Assembly (NCBI RefSeq): GCF_000378605.1
Contig: NZ_KB905155.1
Span: forward strand, 744,001-808,000
Direction: 5' to 3'
Source: Thioalkalivibrio sp. ALJ21
GTDB taxonomy: Bacteria; Pseudomonadota; Gammaproteobacteria; Ectothiorhodospirales; Ectothiorhodospiraceae
Length of the DNA stretch: 64,000 nt
Below are positions 27,234 to 36,075 of this stretch, piece after piece; the first letter of the stretch is position 1; each line of letters opens with the position of its first letter. The notes under the pieces were generated by a model. It saw nothing but the letters and a program-made list of their open reading frames with translations. It ran no database searches and had not been told where the DNA came from. The translations under genes were made by a program, and so were the position numbers.

Positions 27234-28610
27234 TCAGGCGCCCCCGATCAAGGCCAGCAGTTCGTCGCGGGCCTGATCAAACCCGACCGCCTCGTCGCGG
27301 CCCTGCCCAAGATAGGCCTCCAGCCGCTCGTGCATCGCCACCGCTTCGTCCAGATGGGTATCCGCCCCCCTGCGGTAGGCACCCACGGCAATCAGGTCGC
27401 GGTTGCGCATGTAGGTCGAGGCCAGATCCCGGAAGCGCCGGGCCGCCTGCTCGTGCTCCGGCGTGATCAGCGCGCTCATCACTCGCGAGACCGACGCCGA
27501 CACGTCGATCGCGGGATAGCGCCCGGTCTCCGCGATCTCGCGCGACAGGACCACGTGCCCATCGAGGATCGCACGCGCCGCATCCACGATCGGGTCGTTC
27601 TGGTCATCCCCCTCGGCGAGCACCGTGTAGAACGCCGTGATCGAACCACCGCCCACATCCCCGTTGCCGGCCCGCTCCACCAGTTGCGGCAGACGCGCGA
27701 ACACCGAGGCGGCATAGCCCTTCGAGGCCGGTGGCTCGCCAATCGCCATCGCGATCTCGCGCGCCCCCTGAGCAAAGCGCGTGAGCGAATCCATCAACAG
27801 CAGTACATTGAGCCCACGGTCGCGGAACGACTCCGCCACCGTGGTGGCCACCCAGGCCCCGTGCTGGCGAAGCAGCGGCGACTGGTCGGCGGGCACTGCC
27901 ACGACAACGGTGCGCTGGCGTGACTCCTCGTCGAGGATCTCGTGGATGAATTCATTCACTTCGCGACCACGCTCGCCAATCAGTCCAACCACGATCACAT
28001 CGGCGTTGGTATTGCGCGTCATCATCCCGAGCAGGACACTCTTCCCGACACCGGAGCCGGCGAACAGGCCCAGCCGCTGCCCCCGCCCGACCGACAGCAG
28101 CCCGTTGATCGAGCGTATCCCGACATCCAGCGGTTCCCGCACCGGCGCCCGCTGTAAGGGGTTGATCGGGCGGCCCGACAGCGGACTGTGGTCGCGCGCG
28201 CGCAAGGGCCCTTTCCCATCCAGCGGCTGGCCATTGGCATCGATCACGCGCCCGAGCAGCGCGTCCCCGACCGGGATCTCGCGTTGGATATCCAGTGGTT
28301 CAATGCGCGCACCAGGCGTCAGGCCCGAGGCCAGCTCCTCCGGCATCAGAAAGGTGCGGTCGTTCTGAAACCCCACCACCTCCGCCGGGACGGCCGCGCC
28401 ATTCTCGCCGTGAATCAGCGCCCGGCCACCCATCGGAAGGCGCAAACCCTCAGCCTCGAAGGTCAGGCCCGTCAGCCGCGACAGGCGGCCTTCGGACTGT
28501 GGCGGTTGCACGCGCTCCAGCCGGCCACGCGACTGCTGCAGACGATCCAGAAGCCCGGTGGTCAGTTGCTCTTGCCCGCGCTTGCGCAGGGTGTCGACGG
28601 GCGCGCTCAT
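27234..28610 (-). CDS. fliI: Flagellar export ATPase FliI
   Basis: F1-beta-like hexameric ATPase of 458 residues that powers export with FliH and FliJ. Walker A is [15 protein letters not shown] near residue 172-186, and the Walker B region is [13 protein letters not shown]. It overlaps the fliH stop by 4 bases. Confidence 0.97.
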   Translation of the reverse strand: MSAPVDTLRKRGQEQLTTGLLDRLQQSRGRLERVQPPQSEGRLSRLTGLTFEAEGLRLPMGGRALIHGENGAAVPAEVVGFQNDRTFLMPEELASGLTPGARIEPLDIQREIPVGDALLGRVIDANGQPLDGKGPLRARDHSPLSGRPINPLQRAPVREPLDVGIRSINGLLSVGRGQRLGLFAGSGVGKSVLLGMMTRNTNADVIVVGLIGERGREVNEFIHEILDEESRQRTVVVAVPADQSPLLRQHGAWVATTVAESFRDRGLNVLLLMDSLTRFAQGAREIAMAIGEPPASKGYAASVFARLPQLVERAGNGDVGGGSITAFYTVLAEGDDQNDPIVDAARAILDGHVVLSREIAETGRYPAIDVSASVSRVMSALITPEHEQAARRFRDLASTYMRNRDLIAVGAYRRGADTHLDEAVAMHERLEAYLGQGRDEAVGFDQARDELLALIGGA

Positions 28611-29308
28611 GAATCATCCTCCGATGCCGAAGCATCCTCGGGCGCCCCCGGACGGGCAGGTTCGGCCAGATCGCCCCAGACCGCCTCTACCGCCTGTTGC
28701 AGGCGGCGCTCCAGCGAGGCATCCACAGACGCCGCGCCCGACTCGACGCGGCAGCCACCCCGCGCAAGGGTCGTATCCGCGACCCAGCGCACCCGCGTAT
28801 CCAGCGACTGGGCATATTCGTCCAGCAAATTGCGGTCATCCGGGTGCACATGCACCCGCACTTCCTGACTCCGCCCAGGCAGTTGTGCCAAGGCCTGATG
28901 CAACACCTGTTCGATCAGTTCCGGTCGGGTCTCCAGCTCCGCAGCCAGCACCTTGCGGGCCAGGGCGACGGTCAACGCCAGAAGCTCCGGCTCCAGCTGG
29001 TCGGCTGCTTCGGCCAACGGGTCGGTCAGACCACCCGCCAGTGACTCCAGCCTGGCGACTGTCTCGCGCAGCTGCTTGTCCGACTTTGCCCGCGCGGCCT
29101 TCTCGGCCTCCTGTTTCCCGACCTCGTGGCCTTCGGCGTATCCGGCCTCGAAGCCATTCTGACGCGCCTGTTCCTCGATCGCCTCGATCTCGGCGGCCGT
29201 CGGCAGCCGCCGAGGCGGCCGCAGCCCTTCATCGCCAATCTCGGGCGGTTCCCAAACCGACGCATCGGGGTCATGGACCCGCACCTGAGCGCCGGGACGG
29301 GACGTCAC
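28607..29308 (-). CDS. fliH: Flagellar export ATPase regulator FliH
   Basis: Peripheral stalk-like regulator of FliI, 233 residues. The N-terminal part has the GxxxG-type repeat segment ([21 protein letters not shown], in parts), and a conserved C-terminal domain follows ([19 protein letters not shown]). A Trp near the N-terminus (SVWEPPEI) matches the FlhA-binding region. It overlaps fliG and fliI by 4 bases each. Confidence 0.94.
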   Translation of the reverse strand: MTSRPGAQVRVHDPDASVWEPPEIGDEGLRPPRRLPTAAEIEAIEEQARQNGFEAGYAEGHEVGKQEAEKAARAKSDKQLRETVARLESLAGGLTDPLAEAADQLEPELLALTVALARKVLAAELETRPELIEQVLHQALAQLPGRSQEVRVHVHPDDRNLLDEYAQSLDTRVRWVADTTLARGGCRVESGAASVDASLERRLQQAVEAVWGDLAEPARPGAPEDASASEDDS

Positions 29309-30321
29309 AACATCGCCTCGCTACCCTGCCCGCCGAGCACGATCTCGCCGTTCTCGGCGAGGCGACGAGCCACCGCCAGGATCTCCTTCTGCGCCGCCTC
29401 GACCTCGCTCACGCGGACCGGGCCCTTGGCCTCCAGGTCCTCACGCAGCATCTCGGCCGCACGCTTGGACATATTGCGGAAAATCTTGTCCTGAAGCTCC
29501 TCGTCGGCACCCTTCATCGCCAGCACCAGCGAATCGGTGGAGATCTCGCGCAGCAGGGTCTGGATGCCACGATCGTCGATATCCACCAGGTTCTCGAAGA
29601 CGAACATCTCTTCTTCGATACGCCCGCCAAGATCCGAATCGGACTCCTTGATGGATTCCATGATCTCGGCCTCGCGCGAGCCTTCCATCAGGTTCATGAT
29701 GTTAGCCGCTGTGCGCACCCCACCCAGCATCGAGGTCTTGCTGGCGGCATTCCCCGACAGCTGCCGATCCAGGATTTCATCCAGCTCCTGCAGCGCCTGC
29801 GGCTGGATGCCGTCCAGCGTCGCGATCCGCATCACGATGTCCGTCTGCACACGGGTAGGCAGGTATTGCAGCGTGTCCGATGCCTGATCGGAATCCAGGT
29901 GCGACAGCACAATCGCGACGATCTGAGGGTGCTCGTTGCGCAGCATGTCGGCGATCGCGCGCGGGTCCAGCCACTTGAGGGCATCGATGCCCTTGGAATT
30001 GCGCCCCAGCAGAATCCGGTCGATCACGCCCGAGGCCTTCTCCCCAAGGGCATTCTCCAGCACGCTGCGCACGTACTCATCGGCCCCCACGCCGAGCGCA
30101 GTTTGTTCCTGCACATGCGTGGAAAAATCGTGCAGCGCGGAGTCCACATCCGCGCGCGAGATGCGGTCCATCGAGGCCATCGCGGTCCCGATCTTCTGCA
30201 CCTCTTTGGGCCCCATATGGCGCATGACCTCGGCGGCGGCATCCTCGCCGAGACTCATCATGAACACCGCGGCGCGTTCCGCGCCATCGAGCTTCTTGGG
30301 TTGCTTGTCAACGGCCATCAT
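29305..30321 (-). CDS. fliG: Flagellar motor switch protein FliG
   Basis: Rotor protein that meets the stator. About 338 residues. It has the N-terminal FliF-binding domain, the middle-domain EHPQ motif (NEHPQIVAIVLSHL, about 125-138) and a C-terminal charged torque helix (LQDKIFRNMSKRAAEMLREDLE, in parts). The start is uncertain between a GTG at 30324 and ATGs at 30321 and 30318, all overlapping fliF. Confidence 0.96.
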   Translation of the reverse strand: MMAVDKQPKKLDGAERAAVFMMSLGEDAAAEVMRHMGPKEVQKIGTAMASMDRISRADVDSALHDFSTHVQEQTALGVGADEYVRSVLENALGEKASGVIDRILLGRNSKGIDALKWLDPRAIADMLRNEHPQIVAIVLSHLDSDQASDTLQYLPTRVQTDIVMRIATLDGIQPQALQELDEILDRQLSGNAASKTSMLGGVRTAANIMNLMEGSREAEIMESIKESDSDLGGRIEEEMFVFENLVDIDDRGIQTLLREISTDSLVLAMKGADEELQDKIFRNMSKRAAEMLREDLEAKGPVRVSEVEAAQKEILAVARRLAENGEIVLGGQGSEAML

Positions 30322-31966
30322 CACCCAACCAGGTCTTCATTACCTGTGCCACGCGCTTCGGATCCTCGCGCACCATCTCGCGTACCGCCTCGAGATCCAT
30401 CTCCTGCTGATCCGGCCCCTTGGGGCCCGTCAGTGCGGCCACGGCGGACTGCGACCCCGCCGGGGCACCGGCACTATCGTCCTCCGACTCGTCCGTCAGC
30501 GCCCTTTGCTGGTCGGCCCGCCGATCACGCGGCGGGCTCGCCATCAGCTGCTTGAGCGCTGGGCGCACCACCGTCAGCAGCAGGATCAGCGCCAGCAACA
30601 GGCCTGCGCCGATCTTGACCATCTCGAGGAACCACGACTGAGACCAGAACGGCACCTCGTCTTCGATCATCTCTTCCGCCGGGGCCTCAAAGGGCGCCGT
30701 CACGACGTTCAGCGTATCGCCTCGGGCCTCCGAGAATCCAACCGCTTCCCGCACCAGCGCTTCGATCCGTTCCAGCTCCTCGGCATCGCGCGCCACGCTC
30801 TCGGTGGCGCCGTCCTCGCCCACCTGCTCACGGAAGTCCACCACGACCGCGGTGGACACCCGGCGGATACCGCCCGGCGCCTCGCGGATATGGTTGATGC
30901 GGCGATCGACCTCATAGTTACGCGTAACATTGGCGCTCCGGCTCGTCGGCAACGGGGCCGGGGCCATCTCGCCTTCCGGGTCTTCAACCGCGCCACCCTC
31001 CGGCGGCTGATTCGTAAGGGCACCGGGGACGCCAGCGGGGCCCCCGTCCATCCCGGTACGCTCGTCTTCGCGCGTCTGCTCCGAGCGCAGGGCGATGGTC
31101 TCCGGGTCGTAGAGCTCCTCGGTACGTTCCACCTGCGAAAAATCGATATCGGCATTGACCTGGACTCGCACCTTGTCCGAGCCCACGATCGGCGCCAGCA
31201 GATCATGGATCCGCTCGGCATAGCGCTGTTCGACCTCGCGCGAGAAGGACAGGCGATCACTGCTGGCCATGCCGCCGCGATCGGCCCCGTCCTGCGTCAA
31301 CAGGCGGCCCCTCTGGTCGACCACCGTCACCCGCTCCGCCTCGAGCTCCGAGGTGCTGGAGGCCACCAGATGCACGACCGCGGCCACCTGCGAATCGGAG
31401 AGCGAGCGTCCACCGCGCAGATGAACAACCACCGAGGCACTGGCGGGCCGGCGATCGCGCACGAATACCGACTGCTCGGCCTGCGCGATATGCACACGCG
31501 CCCGTTCGACCGCGTCCAGGGACGCAACAGTACGCGCCAGCTCGCCCTCCATCGCGCGATGAAAGCGTGCCCCCTCGACCATGCGGCTGGTCCCCAGCCC
31601 GGTGTCTTCCTGCAACAGCTCGAAGCCCACATCCCCCGAGCGCGGCAGGCCTTCCGATGCCAGCTGCAGGCGGGCCTCGGCTACATCCCCCTGGGGCACT
31701 TTCACCTGCCCGGTCGCCGCGTCCACCTGGTACGAAATTCCCGCCTGAGAAAGCGCCTGCACGACTTCCGCCGCCTCCTCGCTCTCCATGCGGGGAAACA
31801 GCGGCACATACGTCGGCCGGAAGGCCCAGTACAATACCGCCACGATCACCACGATCGCGCCGGCCAGCATGCCCAGCAGCGCAAGCTGACGCCCCGCCGG
31901 CATGCCATTGAACTCGCGGATACCGCCCGTGATTACGGTCGGCAGGGATTGTGCGTTCTCGGCCAT
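30308..31966 (-). CDS. fliF: Flagellar MS-ring protein FliF
   Basis: Inner-membrane ring protein of 552 residues. It has N-terminal membrane helix (LALLGMLAGAIVVIVAVLYWAF, about 28-49), YscJ/FliF ring-building domains, a variable periplasmic loop, a second membrane helix (MVKIGAGLLLALILLLTVV, about 455-473) and a C-terminal FliG-binding tail (VREMVREDPKRVAQVMKTWL). It overlaps fliG at its end and follows fliE by 29 bases. Confidence 0.97.
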   Translation of the reverse strand: MAENAQSLPTVITGGIREFNGMPAGRQLALLGMLAGAIVVIVAVLYWAFRPTYVPLFPRMESEEAAEVVQALSQAGISYQVDAATGQVKVPQGDVAEARLQLASEGLPRSGDVGFELLQEDTGLGTSRMVEGARFHRAMEGELARTVASLDAVERARVHIAQAEQSVFVRDRRPASASVVVHLRGGRSLSDSQVAAVVHLVASSTSELEAERVTVVDQRGRLLTQDGADRGGMASSDRLSFSREVEQRYAERIHDLLAPIVGSDKVRVQVNADIDFSQVERTEELYDPETIALRSEQTREDERTGMDGGPAGVPGALTNQPPEGGAVEDPEGEMAPAPLPTSRSANVTRNYEVDRRINHIREAPGGIRRVSTAVVVDFREQVGEDGATESVARDAEELERIEALVREAVGFSEARGDTLNVVTAPFEAPAEEMIEDEVPFWSQSWFLEMVKIGAGLLLALILLLTVVRPALKQLMASPPRDRRADQQRALTDESEDDSAGAPAGSQSAVAALTGPKGPDQQEMDLEAVREMVREDPKRVAQVMKTWLGDDGR

Positions 31967-31995
31967 GAGTACTTATTCTCCGTGGGGTCCGCGCA

Positions 31996-32325
31996 TCAGA
32001 CCTGCATCCGCATGATTTCCTGATACGCATTCAGGAGCCGGTTGCGCACCTGGTTCGTGGCCTCGAACGCGATGCTCGACTTGTTCATTGCCACCATGAC
32101 CTGGGGCAGGCTGACGTTCTCGTCGCCCAGCTCGAAGCGAGTCTGCAGATCGGTCGCGCTCTGCTGAACATCATTCACCCCGCGCAGCGAGTCGCGCAAT
32201 ACGTTCTGGAACTCCGCCCCGCCGACCTTGCCCGGCTGCTGTGCGGGATTGGTCCCCTCCACGCCCGAGCTCTGGGTCAACTGGCGCATCTGGGCCAGCA
32301 CGTTCTGAATCTGCATCTCGCTCAT
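31996..32325 (-). CDS. fliE: Flagellar hook-basal body protein FliE
   Basis: Proximal-rod adaptor of 109 residues linking the MS ring to the rod. The conserved C-terminus is present (SLPQVMVAMNKSSIAFEAT, then QVRNRLLNAYQEIMRM). It is the first gene of the fliEFGHIJK operon and is preceded by a sigma-54-type promoter at 32422-32437. Confidence 0.95.
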   Translation of the reverse strand: MSEMQIQNVLAQMRQLTQSSGVEGTNPAQQPGKVGGAEFQNVLRDSLRGVNDVQQSATDLQTRFELGDENVSLPQVMVAMNKSSIAFEATNQVRNRLLNAYQEIMRMQV

Positions 32326-32421
32326 GATTCGGCTCCCCTATTCACCATCCACGCCCACGTGCGCGTGTCTTCCCCTTCGCGCCAATGCCCGATGTGGCCG
32401 GTCGGCGTCGAAATAGCACGA

Positions 32422-32437
32422 AGCAAGGGCCGTGCCA
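32422..32437 (-). promoter_or_regulatory. Sigma-54 promoter for the fliE operon
   Basis: The minus-strand sequence TGGCACGGCCCTTGCT matches the -24/-12 consensus fully, with exact spacing. It lies 97 bases upstream of the fliE ATG, directly after the fleR stop. This places fliEFGHIJK under RpoN with an enhancer-binding activator (FleR or FleQ). Confidence 0.9.
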
Positions 32438-32446
32438 GCCCATTCA

Positions 32447-33820
32447 CTAGTGACTCGACGAAGGCACCGCGAAGCCTGATTCGCGTAACCGGGCAATCTT
32501 GTAACGCAATGTTCTGGGGCTGATTCCCAGACGTTCCGCCGCCTCCTTGCGCCGTCCGCCCGACTCGCGCAGGACATTGAGAATCACCCGACTCTCCTGT
32601 GTCTGCAGGGTCTGTTCCAGCATGGGCGTCGAGTTCTCGTCGACCGAGTCGCGGTCAGTGGGGGCTGAAGCGTCCGATGCCCGACACTCGTGCGTGCCCC
32701 AGGGCATCAGCATGTCCAGGTCCAGCCAGATCGCCTCGATCCCGATCGCGGGGCCGCGCGCCGCATCGTGCAGCGTCACCGCGCGTTCCATCACGTTAGC
32801 CAGCTCGCGCACATTGCCCGGCCAGTCGTGTTCCACCAGCCGTTTCCGCGCAGACGCATCGAGATCGGTCAAGGTATTGCCGCTCAATCGGCGCAGCAGG
32901 GTACGCGCCAGCGGCACGATATCCTCCGGGCGCTCGCGCAGCGGCGGGATCCAGACGGGAAAAACGTTCAGGCGATAGTAGAGGTCCTCGCGCAGCTCTC
33001 CTTCCGCAAGTGCCTCGCGCAGGTCGCGGTTCGACGTCGCGATCACCCGTACGTCCACGCGGCGGGCCTGCCGGCCTCCCAGTGGCTCTACCTCGCGTTC
33101 CTGCAATACCCGCAGCAGCTTGGCCTGCAGGTTCACCGGGATCTCCGTGACCTCGTCGAGCAGCAGCGTCCCGCCATGGGCCTGGGCAAATTTCCCGGGG
33201 CGCGCCTCCAGCGCCCCGGTAAACGCCCCCTTCGCATGCCCGAACAACAGGGCCTCCAGCATGGTCTCCGGCAGCGCCGCACAGTTGACCGCCTCGAACG
33301 GGCCGTTCGCACGTGGGGAGCGGGCGTGCACCTGGCGCGCCAGAACCTCCTTGCCAACGCCTGATTCGCCGGTCACGAAAACCGTCGCCGGGGTGGCGGC
33401 GATCCGCGACACGAACGCGTCCAGCAATTGCATTGAGGCGCTTTGCGCCACCATCCGCGGAACCACGATGCTGGGCGATGGCTTGGCCACCGAACGCAGC
33501 CAGTCAGCCATCGCCTCCGCCATATCGGGAAGCGCGAAATGCGCGGCCAGCCCTTCGCGCAAGGCCCCGATCTCGTCGTCCTGCGTGGCGTCATGCCCGA
33601 CCGCGGCGACCGGCATCCGCGCACCCAGTTCGGCCCAGTTGCCCGGGGCATCCCTGCGCGCCACCAGCACCGCACGCGGACGATGGGTCTCCAGCGCGAC
33701 CGGTAGCGCCTCGCCCCGACAGGATTCCAGCCGCACACGCGGGATCGTCGCCAATACACGGACCACCGCCTCGCGCAGCGCGGGTTCCGCATCGACTAGG
33801 AGAATGGTCGCTCTGGACAT
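32447..33820 (-). CDS. fleR: Sigma-54 flagellar regulator FleR/FlrC with degenerate receiver
   Basis: Enhancer-binding activator of 457 residues: receiver-like domain (about 1-110), AAA+ domain with Walker A GESGVGKE, intact GAFTGA loop ([11 protein letters not shown]) and DEVTEI Walker B, and a C-terminal Fis-type helix-turn-helix ([23 protein letters not shown]). The start at 33820 has AGGA 8 bases upstream. The receiver lacks the usual residues: VDDE is VDAE, the phospho-Asp position aligns with Arg55 ([10 protein letters not shown]), the Thr site is Gly, and the Lys site is Leu (HFALPD). Position between fleQ and fliE fits FleR/FlrC, but no fleS/flrB kinase gene is present. Its activity is probably controlled without phosphorylation. 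Confidence 0.9.
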   Translation of the reverse strand: MSRATILLVDAEPALREAVVRVLATIPRVRLESCRGEALPVALETHRPRAVLVARRDAPGNWAELGARMPVAAVGHDATQDDEIGALREGLAAHFALPDMAEAMADWLRSVAKPSPSIVVPRMVAQSASMQLLDAFVSRIAATPATVFVTGESGVGKEVLARQVHARSPRANGPFEAVNCAALPETMLEALLFGHAKGAFTGALEARPGKFAQAHGGTLLLDEVTEIPVNLQAKLLRVLQEREVEPLGGRQARRVDVRVIATSNRDLREALAEGELREDLYYRLNVFPVWIPPLRERPEDIVPLARTLLRRLSGNTLTDLDASARKRLVEHDWPGNVRELANVMERAVTLHDAARGPAIGIEAIWLDLDMLMPWGTHECRASDASAPTDRDSVDENSTPMLEQTLQTQESRVILNVLRESGGRRKEAAERLGISPRTLRYKIARLRESGFAVPSSSH

Positions 33821-33852
33821 AAACCGGTTCCTCGAAAGTTCAGGAGGCAACC

Positions 33853-33868
33853 AGCAAGAACCAAGCCA
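33853..33868 (-). promoter_or_regulatory. Probable sigma-54 promoter for fleR
   Basis: The minus-strand sequence TGGCTTGGTTCTTGCT keeps the invariant GG and GC at correct spacing, with a weaker -24 half (TGGCTT in place of TGGCAC). It lies 33 bases upstream of the fleR ATG, leaving room for a short leader that includes the AGGA. FleQ-dependent transcription of fleSR is the known arrangement in Pseudomonas. Confidence 0.7.
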
Positions 33869-34006
33869 GAAAGAAGAAAACGAAGAAATACAGGTACTTC
33901 AGGGGGATTTCAGATGCCTGTCGTCAAATCCTCGTCGGACGTATCGGTCTAGACGTGACCCCCACCTGACGGTTTCCCGACGAGGTGAGGCCAAGGGGCC
34001 GTAACC

Positions 34007-35419
34007 TCAGGCCTTGCCCAATCCGAACTTGCGCATACGCTCGACCAGGGTGGTGCGGCGCATGCCGAGCCGGCGCGCCGCACGCGCGACGACCTGCCCG
34101 GTTTCATTCAGCGCCGTAACGATCATTTCGCGCTCCAGGTCATTCAGATAGCCGCGCAGGTCCACACCTTCCGGGGGCAGCCCCTCGCGGGCCAGGCCCA
34201 ACGCCCCATTCGGCGCGCCGCCGGCGGCCTGTCCATTCGCATCACTCTGCGGAGGCATGGTCAAATCTTCGATCCCCTCCGGACGGACCCGTGGGGGAAG
34301 CTGCCCGAGATCCACTGGCAGATCCGGATACATAATGGCCAACTGCTCGAGCAGGTTCGCCAGTTCACGGATGTTGCCCTTCCACGGCAGCTGGCTCAGG
34401 TGGGCCATCACAGCCGGGGTCAAATGCGCCGGGGTCATGCCCTGGTCCCGCAACCGATCCTCCAGCGCGGCCACCAGTGACGGTATATCGCTGGCGCGCT
34501 CGCGCAGCGGGGGCAGCTCGATGGGGAATACATTCAGCCGGAAGAACAGATCCTGACGGAAACTGCCCTCGGTCACCGCGTCATCCAGATTGCGGTGCGT
34601 AGCGGCGATGATCCGTGCATTGGTGGAGATCGACTTGTTCGAACCGACGCGCTCGAACACCCGCTCCTGCAGGACACGCAGCAGCTTGACCTGCATCGGC
34701 AACGGCATGTCCCCGATCTCGTCGAGGAACAACGTCCCGTCACCGGCCAGTTCGAAGCGGCCGGTACGCGCGGTAAAGGCTCCCTTCTCGTGCCCGAACA
34801 GCTCGCTTTCGAGCAGATCCGCCGGGATCGCACCGCAGTTGACGGCGACGAAGGGCTTGTCCGCACGATCGGAGGCCGCGTGGATCGCCCGCGCAATGAC
34901 CTCCTTGCCGGACCCGGTCTCGCCCAGAATCAGGGCCGTGGCATCGGTACGGGCCACCTGTGCGACCAGGCGCTTGACCGCGAGCATCGTCGGATGCACC
35001 CCCACCAGGCCCGGCATGTCGTCGTGACCGGGCTCGCGGCCGTACCGCAGCCACTGCAGGACCTGGCTGACCTGGGCAATCGACAATGGGTGCTCGACCA
35101 CGCAACCCGAGTTCGGGGCACTGATCTTCTCCCCATCGGTGGGCTGCACGACCACGGTCGTCTGACCGTTTAGCCCATCGAACAGGCGCTGGTCCAGCTC
35201 CGCGGCCGGGCCGCACCACCACACCGCTGCGGCGTCGGAACCCTGGTCGATCAGGGCTTCGGGGGATTGATGGGATTCGGTCTCACAACCAAGACAGGAC
35301 AGAATCGCCTGCGTGTCGCGGGCAGCGCCTGGTTCACCGGTGAGAGCAATCCGTAGTTCCTGGCTGCGTCCATTCAGATCCGTCATACCGGCCACCGCTC
35401 GTAGACTGAGTTGACTCAT
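34007..35419 (-). CDS. fleQ: Flagellar master regulator FleQ/FlrA with shortened GAFTGA loop
   Basis: Sigma-54 enhancer-binding protein at the top of the polar flagellar cascade; in Pseudomonas it also binds c-di-GMP. The 470 residues hold an N-terminal FleQ-type domain with no phospho-acceptor, an AAA+ domain (Walker A GETGSGKE, Walker B LFLDEIGD) and a C-terminal Fis-type HTH ([20 protein letters not shown]). At the sigma-54 contact loop the sequence reads [16 protein letters not shown], about four residues shorter than the usual GAFTGA-x-x-x-R-x-GRFE form. The codons are unambiguous. The start could also be the ATG at 35386; neither has a strong Shine-Dalgarno. Confidence 0.92.
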   Translation of the reverse strand: MSQLSLRAVAGMTDLNGRSQELRIALTGEPGAARDTQAILSCLGCETESHQSPEALIDQGSDAAAVWWCGPAAELDQRLFDGLNGQTTVVVQPTDGEKISAPNSGCVVEHPLSIAQVSQVLQWLRYGREPGHDDMPGLVGVHPTMLAVKRLVAQVARTDATALILGETGSGKEVIARAIHAASDRADKPFVAVNCGAIPADLLESELFGHEKGAFTARTGRFELAGDGTLFLDEIGDMPLPMQVKLLRVLQERVFERVGSNKSISTNARIIAATHRNLDDAVTEGSFRQDLFFRLNVFPIELPPLRERASDIPSLVAALEDRLRDQGMTPAHLTPAVMAHLSQLPWKGNIRELANLLEQLAIMYPDLPVDLGQLPPRVRPEGIEDLTMPPQSDANGQAAGGAPNGALGLAREGLPPEGVDLRGYLNDLEREMIVTALNETGQVVARAARRLGMRRTTLVERMRKFGLGKA

Positions 35420-35472
35420 GCAGGGTCCAAAGCCGACCCATACAAAGGTGTGATGAGTGTCTCAGTATCCGG

Positions 35473-36006
35473 CTAGTTGTGACCGGCGTCAACTTTCTGT
35501 CGTTTGTCGGCAATCTCGCGCCGATGGAGGCGAAAAATCCAGCGACCGAGGGCCTCTCTCAGGGTGTCCTCCATGTCCGCCCACCGCATCAGCTGTACGT
35601 CTCCGGCGGTTGTCGGACTCTCGACACCCAGTACGCAAGGCTGCGGCAGAAGCCGGCTGAGGTAGATCTCCAGCCGATCACAGTCCTCGGGTACGGTGCC
35701 CGTCGGCAAGACAATCCCGTGGCGCGACAACGTGGCCTCCACAGGTGCCGGACGAGCCGGGTGCAGCGATTCGGCCACCAGATGCAGCAGCAGGTCGAGC
35801 TTGTGTTCCAGGCGCTGGATCTCGGGTGCGGTCTCGTCCTCGTGCGGGATCGAGCGCGGGTGAGTGTCGTCGAACAGATCCAGGCTTTCGATCAAACGCT
35901 GTGCGAGCCCCGGATCCGTCAAGGCACGCTCGGATGGGCCGACCGCCAGCGCACTGCTCACTCGCAGATCATCCCCCAGGTACTCGCTCCATTCGCTCGC
36001 CACCAT
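35473..36006 (-). CDS. Atypical PilZ (tPilZ-like) domain protein beside fleQ
   Basis: A 177-residue cytoplasmic protein. A central helical segment (EIQRLEHKLDLLLHLVAESLHP) is followed by beta-rich sequence (VEATLSRHGIVLPTGTVPEDCDRLEIYLSRLLPQPCVLGVE). This resembles the atypical PilZ family described as c-di-GMP receptors that tetramerise through a long helix. The usual RxxxR and DxSxxG motifs are not evident, so c-di-GMP binding is uncertain. It lies just upstream of fleQ in the same direction and may link second-messenger level to flagellar control. Confidence 0.65.
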   Translation of the reverse strand: MVASEWSEYLGDDLRVSSALAVGPSERALTDPGLAQRLIESLDLFDDTHPRSIPHEDETAPEIQRLEHKLDLLLHLVAESLHPARPAPVEATLSRHGIVLPTGTVPEDCDRLEIYLSRLLPQPCVLGVESPTTAGDVQLMRWADMEDTLREALGRWIFRLHRREIADKRQKVDAGHN

Positions 36007-36075
36007 CGGACCTCCTGGTTACCGGCGGGGTGCGATTCCGCCATTTGCGCGGCTTGTACAGACGCTTATAGACGA

